From Diplonema japonicum (Eukaryota > Euglenozoa > Diplonemea > Diplonemida > Diplonemidae), in contig OZ025694.1 in the NCBI GenBank assembly GCA_964019335.1, forward strand, positions 476,324 through 540,323: 64,000 bases of DNA, given 5' to 3'. Of the stretch, positions 61,701 to 64,000 are shown one piece after another. How positions within the stretch are numbered: position 1 is the first letter of the stretch; each line of letters starts with the position of its first letter. The notes beneath the pieces were generated by a model. That model had not been told where the DNA came from. It searched no databases and worked only from the letters and a program-made list of their open reading frames with translations. The position numbers and the translations under genes were made by a program.

Positions 61701-64000
61701 TCCTCCATCAGGCCCAACGGACACCACATGAAGGATGCCCCACGACTGGACAGCAAGGTCAGGAGTTTCCAGTGCCCGGTGAGGGGGTGCGAGAGGTCGT
61801 CCCACATGGGAGGCCCGGCGATCTTGGGGTGGGAACTGCTGAAGTCCCACTTGAACGACCACCTGCTGGACGAGGAGGTACTCCCGCAGGAGCTGAAGAA
61901 GTTTGGCCTCAAGACCTGCGTGTGTGGGTCGGTGGTGGGCGAACGGGAGGCGGCTCACGTCAGGTGCATCGCCAGGTACAGCGCTCCTGGGGGTCCCGTG
62001 GATGTGAAGGCGGCCCCTAGCCGGGACGCACTTCCTTCTCTGGAGGAGGTGGCCACCCGGAAAGTGGGCCTCATGAAGCACATCCCCGTCCCGCTCCAAG
62101 GGTTGTGGAGTCTAGCGCTGAAGACGGCACTGGTGAGGGTGAAGCAGGAGAACTCCTACCTGTCGTGGGTGCTGCTCCTGATGCTTCCGAAGGCTTGCCT
62201 GGGCAGACGCAGGGGTGGAAAGGCACGTCGGAAGTCCGGGGAGAGCAGCGCCAAGCAGAAGTTGGAGGCCTGGATCAGAGGGGAGTACCAGCAGGTGTGG
62301 AACGGAGTCCCCCTATCGGAGAAGAGAGTCTCGAAGGATCCAGACGACGAATCCAGGCTGAAGAGAGGGGAGACGCTGTGCAGGGATGGGCGCTTCTCCA
62401 GAGCCAACGCAGCGCTAACTGCGGGAGGGTTGGCGGAGGACTCCACCGAGACCTTCGAGAAGCTCCTGGGCCTCCACCCTGAGGCATCGGTTGACCCCTC
62501 GGGGCTAGAACTGAATCCGGCTGACTCCTTCGAGGACGTCACGGCCGTCGACGTTCTGAGCATGGTCCGGGACTTTGACAAGGGGAAAGCGGCTGGGCCG
62601 ACTGGGTTGAGCGCCCAACACCTGAAGGACGGGGTGGACGGCGTGGTGACGGAAGTAGGGGCCCTGGCGGCTCTCACCGAGGTGTGCAATATCATGGCCA
62701 GAGGTCAGACTCCGGCTGAGGTGGCACCGGTGCTACTAGGGGCGAGCTTGATTCCGCTGCGGAAACCGGACAGGGGAGTCCGTCCGATCGCCGTAGGAGA
62801 GAGCCTGAGACGACTTGTAGGGAAGGCAATCCTTGACAAGGAAGGGGCGGAAGTGGCCAAGTCCTACCTGAGGAAGGGGGGCCAGATCGGGGTGGCGGTC
62901 CCCGCGGGGATGGAGGCGGCTGTCCACGCGACAAGGCAGTACGTGGAGAAGGCGAAACAGGACGACGTATCCCGAGTGGCGATCAAGATAGACTACGCAA
63001 ACGCCTTCAACACAATCAGCAGGTACGAGATGCTAAAGGAGGCGTGCGCGAAGGTTCCCAAGGGGTACAAGTGGGCCGAATCTTGCTACAGACACCCATC
63101 CAAGCTGTTCCACGAGGGGACGGAGCTACTCTCGAGGGAGGGGGTCCAGCAGGGCGACCCGGTGGGTCCGTTGCTGTTCTCCCTCGCGCTGCAGCCAGTA
63201 CTGGAGAAGATAAGGGCGGATACAAGTCTGGACCTCCAGTTCTTCTACCTCGATGACGGGTTCCTGGCCGGAGAGAGGGGACAGGTGGAGAAGGCCTACC
63301 GCATCGTGGTAGAGGAGTCGGCGAAGCGAGGCCTGAAGGTGAAGCCGCAGAAGTGCGAGTTGATCTGGGTGTCTGGTGAGAAGCCGACCGACCCAGAAGA
63401 GTGGGGCTTCTCCGGTTTCCGCAAACCCGCAAACCCGCAAACCCGCAAACCCGCAAACCCGCAAACCCGCAAACCCGCAAACCCGCAAACCCGCAAACCC
63501 GCAAACCCGCAAACCCGCAAACCCGCAAACCCGCAAACCCGCAAACCCCCGCAAACCCCCGCAAACCCCCGCAAACCCCCGCAAACCCCCGCAAACCCCC
63601 GCAAACCCCCGCAAACCCCCGCAAACCCCCGCAAACCCCCGCAAACCCCCGCAAACCCCCGCAAACCCCCGCAAACCCCCGCAAACCCCGCAAACCCGCA
63701 AACCCGCAAACCCGCAAACCCGCAAACCCGCAAACCCGCAAACCCGCAAACCCGCAAACCCGCAAACCCGCAAACCCGCAAACCCGCAAACCCGCAAACC
63801 CGCAAACCCGCAAACCCGCAAACCCGCAAACCCGCAAACCCGCAAACCCGCAAACCCGCAAACCCGCAAACCCGCAAACCCGCAAACCCGCAAACCCGCA
63901 AACCCGCAAACCCGCAAACCCGCAAACCCGCAAACCCGCAAACCCGCAAACCCGCAAACCCGCAAACCGCAAACCCGCAAACCCGCAAACCCGCAAACCC
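58713..64000 (+). CDS. Retroelement polyprotein: AlkB dioxygenase, Ser/Pro repeats, zinc fingers, OTU protease, reverse transcriptase (open at window end)
   Basis: One frame is open from the ATG at 58713 to base 64000 (at least 1762 codons); I read it codon by codon and saw no stop. Residues about 115-262 form an AlkB-type 2OG-Fe(II) oxygenase: NRYEPGCGIAHHTDD with ligands H189/D191, EWTHHIP with H241, and RVSITLR with R252/R258, close to ALKBH8. Three Ser/Pro repeats (about 300-490) and a basic Arg-rich region (about 570-690) follow. Next come a C2H2 finger (C749, C752, H768, H773), a CxxC-x11-CxxC zinc ribbon (C790-C808), and an OTU cysteine protease (GGDCLFRSL with D849/C850, GEWGDHL, SHYRPV with H954). 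A further C2H2 finger precedes the reverse transcriptase: motif A KIDYANAFN (D1427), motif B GVQQGDPVGPLLFSLAL, motif C YLDDG (D1514/D1515). At residue 1570 coding runs into a microsatellite. Probably a non-LTR element; endonuclease not seen. Confidence 0.85.
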   Translation, partial: MDPRRNVVGDRRPQEERLRETPTKPTTRPDRNLAGQYDPSPPLRSPLDVVKNNKKHKKIEPPAASAPAPDSAAATATRLKTERGEKKKEGGWVLTGGDHPPGLRTGPAPTHPETLLSGGWESISGNKGRETLQFGFRWVGARAKVRRTTPIPEGARGWVAEVATAAGLGITPDQVLVNRYEPGCGIAHHTDDVRLGPVVLILSYGAETTMVLKKGSRVSKYLVPPFTWAILEGEARYEWTHHIPEGCSSGSRVSITLRTVGCPVPLPSPSVSSVEEIEKKKTVFVGRRKESAKEVSPREGGAPSPPSSASSCSSFSCLSVPPLVNSPLVNPPIVDSPPFVSSQGEDKKKIGKGALPREGSAPSSASSISGLSVSPLVNSPPSSASSFSSFSCLSVPPLVNSPLVNPPLVDPPPFVPSQEEDKKKKKGKGALPREGSAPSSASSIYGLSVPPLVNPPLANPPQVDSPPFVSSQKEDKKKKEKGALPREVSAPSAPPLSPPLYTRIRMGPGLFLRVENKQKNTPTLTNRRGVLAPVSTTLQGVVGAVAQEERWKPERAPQGRNGGGVPWLAPGPRKTRQTVTKGRRRRHRSEATLQRRREERAQAREKAREIADRERRRLHRQRRVEKRREREACKKKGCGPAPPAVAARLIGIAEAEERAAMARRAIRSRAGKHLARKRWVARRRWGPYTRVVYRSPVPPLPLEASSLKGGATLSQPPPPPPPPGAAGGPPATSRSTAGASRRTDGVWECLLCEKGKKEHSSKAGLQYHLSKTHAGELTPENAKAMGFAICGGCSVLFTAGNKERCVNCRPKPEKEPSRLVRGISGSSVTRESILHEVGAKEEDAGGGGDCLFRSLAVVLLGEKERHGEVRSRVVNHIRDNRGRFESFVDPIGFEAYIHYMAKQGEWGDHLCLQAAVEVWQKTVVVVTGGDAQVLKLGEAREPEDTVVLGFTGSHYRPVLVSEGGKSTLVDWAVEARLAPSGTRPAILDLAHLLMPESSIRPNGHHMKDAPRLDSKVRSFQCPVRGCERSSHMGGPAILGWELLKSHLNDHLLDEEVLPQELKKFGLKTCVCGSVVGEREAAHVRCIARYSAPGGPVDVKAAPSRDALPSLEEVATRKVGLMKHIPVPLQGLWSLALKTALVRVKQENSYLSWVLLLMLPKACLGRRRGGKARRKSGESSAKQKLEAWIRGEYQQVWNGVPLSEKRVSKDPDDESRLKRGETLCRDGRFSRANAALTAGGLAEDSTETFEKLLGLHPEASVDPSGLELNPADSFEDVTAVDVLSMVRDFDKGKAAGPTGLSAQHLKDGVDGVVTEVGALAALTEVCNIMARGQTPAEVAPVLLGASLIPLRKPDRGVRPIAVGESLRRLVGKAILDKEGAEVAKSYLRKGGQIGVAVPAGMEAAVHATRQYVEKAKQDDVSRVAIKIDYANAFNTISRYEMLKEACAKVPKGYKWAESCYRHPSKLFHEGTELLSREGVQQGDPVGPLLFSLALQPVLEKIRADTSLDLQFFYLDDGFLAGERGQVEKAYRIVVEESAKRGLKVKPQKCELIWVSGEKPTDPEEWGFSGFRKPANPQTRKPANPQTRKPANPQTRKPANPQTRKPANPQTRKPPQTPANPRKPPQTPANPRKPPQTPANPRKPPQTPANPRKPPQTPANPANPQTRKPANPQTRKPANPQTRKPANPQTRKPANPQTRKPANPQTRKPANPQTRKPANPQTRKPANPQTRKPANPQTRKPANPQTRKPANPQTANPQTRKPAN
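59614..60180 (+). repeat. In-frame tandem repeat in retroelement ORF (three units)
   Basis: Three imperfect units of about 170-230 bases encoding GALPREGSAPSSASS, LSVPPLVNSP and PPFVSSQ-type blocks separated by Lys-rich stretches (EDKKKK). All length differences are multiples of three, so the frame is preserved. This suggests selection for an unstructured linker. Confidence 0.85.
63421..64000 (+). repeat. AAACCCGC microsatellite with a 10-bp variant core
   Basis: Units of GCAAACCC (8 bp) from 63421, then GCAAACCCCC (10 bp) at about 63541-63690, then 8-bp units again to the end of the window. No stop codon exists in any + frame. The minus strand is open in all three frames as well and produces artefactual FAGLRVCG-type ORFs. 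Confidence 0.95.

Larger units (their letters stand above)
58500..64000 (+). mobile_element. Non-LTR-type retrotransposon, 3' end not in window
   Basis: Defined by the polyprotein above. No long terminal repeats, integrase, RNase H or tyrosine recombinase is seen in the part present. The RT motifs (GVQQGDP, YLDDG) and N-terminal zinc fingers fit the early-branching non-LTR clades, which often place fingers before the RT and a restriction-like endonuclease after it. The 5' boundary is approximate. Confidence 0.75.

Noticed and set aside
63016-63996. Three long minus-strand frames (FAGLRVCG repeats)
   Set aside because: They are translations of the AAACCCGC microsatellite in all three phases, with no start context or domain. 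The real coding strand is +.
63421-64000. Telomere at the window end
   Set aside because: The repeat is telomere-like in flavour, but the C-rich strand runs 5' to 3' toward the right end, opposite to a chromosome terminus there. Its unit also switches between 8 and 10 bp inside a coding frame.
1-64000. CRISPR arrays, bacterial operons, prophage
   Set aside because: Introns, pyrimidine leaders, and ER and cytoskeletal gene families show a eukaryotic nuclear sequence. The tandem repeats at 41230-41860 lack spacer-repeat regularity.

Overview
This is a nuclear eukaryotic sequence from a protist. GC-rich protein genes alternate with AT-rich spacers full of polypyrimidine (T/C) runs. Every convincing host gene from 5268 to 47380 lies on the + strand. 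Most are preceded by a pyrimidine tract, and in many of these an AG lies shortly before the start codon. Several genes are interrupted by short GT-AG introns (31-69 nt, one of 157 nt), inferred because removing them joins reading frames into sensible proteins. One-way gene order plus pyrimidine/AG leaders suggests a lineage with directional gene clusters and perhaps spliced-leader trans-splicing. The degenerate receptor-type cyclase also looks euglenozoan (diplonemid- or bodonid-like). This placement is an inference; no rRNA or tRNA gene was recognised to confirm it.

Layout. 1-8600: spacers, a transposon remnant, a frameshifted Ser/Pro-repeat surface-protein pseudogene (2140-3355), an HPP-family membrane protein (5268-5921), then two inverted-repeat elements, one with perfect 153-bp arms (8120-8467). 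8609-31559: host gene array. It holds an ABCA-like protein without working ATP-binding domains, a membrane-anchored thioredoxin/PDI protein, an MFS transporter, a PH/coiled-coil protein, an aspartyl/asparaginyl beta-hydroxylase-like enzyme, an MRH-domain receptor-like protein, a lipase-like hydrolase, a secreted Cys-rich protein, a PH/5-phosphatase/C2 protein and a spliced protein of unknown function. 33360-40825: a tubulin-tyrosine-ligase-like protein and a 1745-aa RIG-I-like helicase. 40855-44694: transposon territory with large palindromes, tandem repeats, a hAT pseudogene and a TIR element. 44794-47380: receptor-type cyclase. 47381-58700: about 11 kb of spacer with transposon remnants and no firm gene. 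58713-64000: one uninterrupted reading frame, open to the window edge. It encodes an AlkB dioxygenase, Ser/Pro repeats, zinc fingers, an OTU protease and a reverse transcriptase, and then runs into an 8/10-bp microsatellite.

Most interesting points. (1) The AlkB-OTU-reverse transcriptase polyprotein is an unusual non-LTR retroelement that a stop-bounded ORF search would miss. (2) The RIG-I-like helicase has an apparent RLR-type zinc domain moved to the N-terminus and about 1,130 uncharacterised C-terminal residues. The same window carries several long perfect inverted repeats that could give dsRNA if transcribed. (3) The ABCA-like gene keeps a 1050-codon frame although both nucleotide-binding domains are lost, and its 3' end comes, out of frame, from the neighbouring surface-protein gene through a segmental duplication.
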